Source: DATJHM01 sp035493895
GTDB lineage: Bacteria; Chloroflexota; Ktedonobacteria; Ktedonobacterales; Ktedonobacteraceae
Length of the DNA: 40,126 nucleotides
NCBI GenBank assembly: GCA_035493895.1
Contig: DATJHM010000098.1
Location: forward strand, 1 to 40,126
Direction of reading: 5' to 3'
Shown here: piece by piece, positions 39,885-40,126 of the stretch
Layout of the letters: every line of letters starts with the position of its first letter
Position numbering within the stretch: position 1 is the stretch's first letter
Made by a program: the position numbers and the translations under genes
Notes under the pieces: generated by a model
Database searches by the model: none
The model's input: the letters and a program-made list of their open reading frames with translations, nothing else
What the model was told of the DNA's origin: nothing

Positions 39885-40012
39885 AGGCGTACTCACAAGA
39901 TTTACGCGAGCGTATCCTGCGAGTTGTGGACCTGAGTCGCCCCCGATGTCAGCGCCGACGTAAATGCGAGCCGATCCTAGCGCGTTTTGACTCAATGGCT
40001 CAGGCAGTGTAG
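39881..40012 (+). pseudogene. Truncated IS630-type transposase start
   Basis: With AGGAGG six bases upstream, the ATG at 39881 begins MKAYSQDLRERILRVVD, the typical first helix of IS630-family transposases. The family match stops after about 17 residues (near 39931) where palindromic DNA begins, and the frame ends at 40012. The full family protein has several hundred residues, so this is only the beginning of a transposase gene interrupted by a repeat. The rest may lie beyond the window. Confidence 0.78.
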
Positions 40013-40126
40013 CAGGCTTCTCACCTGCTACACTGCCTGAGCCATTGAAACGAAAAAAATAATCATTTCTTTCTCTGTTCAAAAAGCACGCATTGGAGCT
40101 CGACATCGGCTCGCATTTACGTCGGC
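39954..40126. repeat. Nested palindrome interrupting the transposase, continuing past the window end
   Basis: The outer arms 39954-39975 and 40105-40126 are exact complements over 22 bp (GCCGACGTAAATGCGAGCCG at the left). Inside, 39992-40016 and 40024-40048 form a perfect 25-bp hairpin (begins TCAATGGCTCAGGCAGTGTA) with a seven-base loop. It appears to have inserted into an IS630 transposase gene. Its right boundary is not visible. Confidence 0.83.

Overview
The window looks like a chromosomal segment of a soil-type bacterium with a large, regulator-rich genome. GC content is moderate, genes sit in short operons, Shine-Dalgarno sequences are clear, and carbohydrate and amino-acid uptake genes are abundant. 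The intergenic spaces are filled with many copies of palindromic, transposase-less repeats. Together these traits fit a filamentous Chloroflexota such as Ktedonobacteria best. That placement is inferred from general character only: there is no rRNA, ribosomal protein or other phylogenetic marker in the window.

Layout: (1) 1-9400, a sugar/amino-sugar block. A D-malate/tartrate-type dehydrogenase and a DeoR regulator are followed by a divergent operon: AgaS-like SIS sugar-phosphate isomerase/deaminase, PfkB-type 1-phosphofructokinase/tagatose-6-phosphate kinase, and a LacD-like tagatose-1,6-bisphosphate aldolase. A convergent minus-strand run carries a NagB-like deaminase, an alpha/beta hydrolase and a ROK sugar kinase. 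Read together, these could turn a free amino sugar (galactosamine or N-acetylgalactosamine type) into triose phosphates. (2) 9986-18826, amine/amino-acid uptake. One APC permease and an SDR dehydrogenase are followed by a convergent alpha/beta hydrolase. Then comes an APC permease - glutamine-synthetase-like ligase - APC permease operon, in which the ligase lacks the ammonia-site glutamate and probably gamma-glutamylates another amine. (3) 19498-21355, an ECF sigma factor with a downstream HEAT-repeat membrane protein. (4) 21516-29376, a run of single genes: D-threonine-aldolase-like PLP enzyme, MerR regulator, isochorismatase-fold hydrolase, HxlR regulator, SAM methyltransferase, a TetX-like FAD monooxygenase behind a 51-bp palindromic operator, and two SDR enzymes. 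(5) 29612-36140, a LacI-controlled ABC sugar importer operon (Tat/lipoprotein binding protein and two permeases, no ATPase) with a Gfo/Idh/MocA dehydrogenase and a xylose-isomerase-like TIM-barrel enzyme. (6) 36441-40126, a HEAT-like lipoprotein, an ArsR / decayed DHFR-like / AHSA1 / DHFR-like cluster, and an IS630-type transposase start broken by nested palindromes at the window edge.

The most striking non-coding content is a set of mosaic inverted-repeat elements in at least ten intergenic spaces. They share a few modules: a CCGTAGAG..CGC..GCTTGTCTGC terminus, a CAGTAG.GGCACGGTGGAG module, an AATGTCACG module, and a GATGGCCGGTGGGGG long-arm module. None encodes a protein. I see no tRNA, rRNA or CRISPR array.
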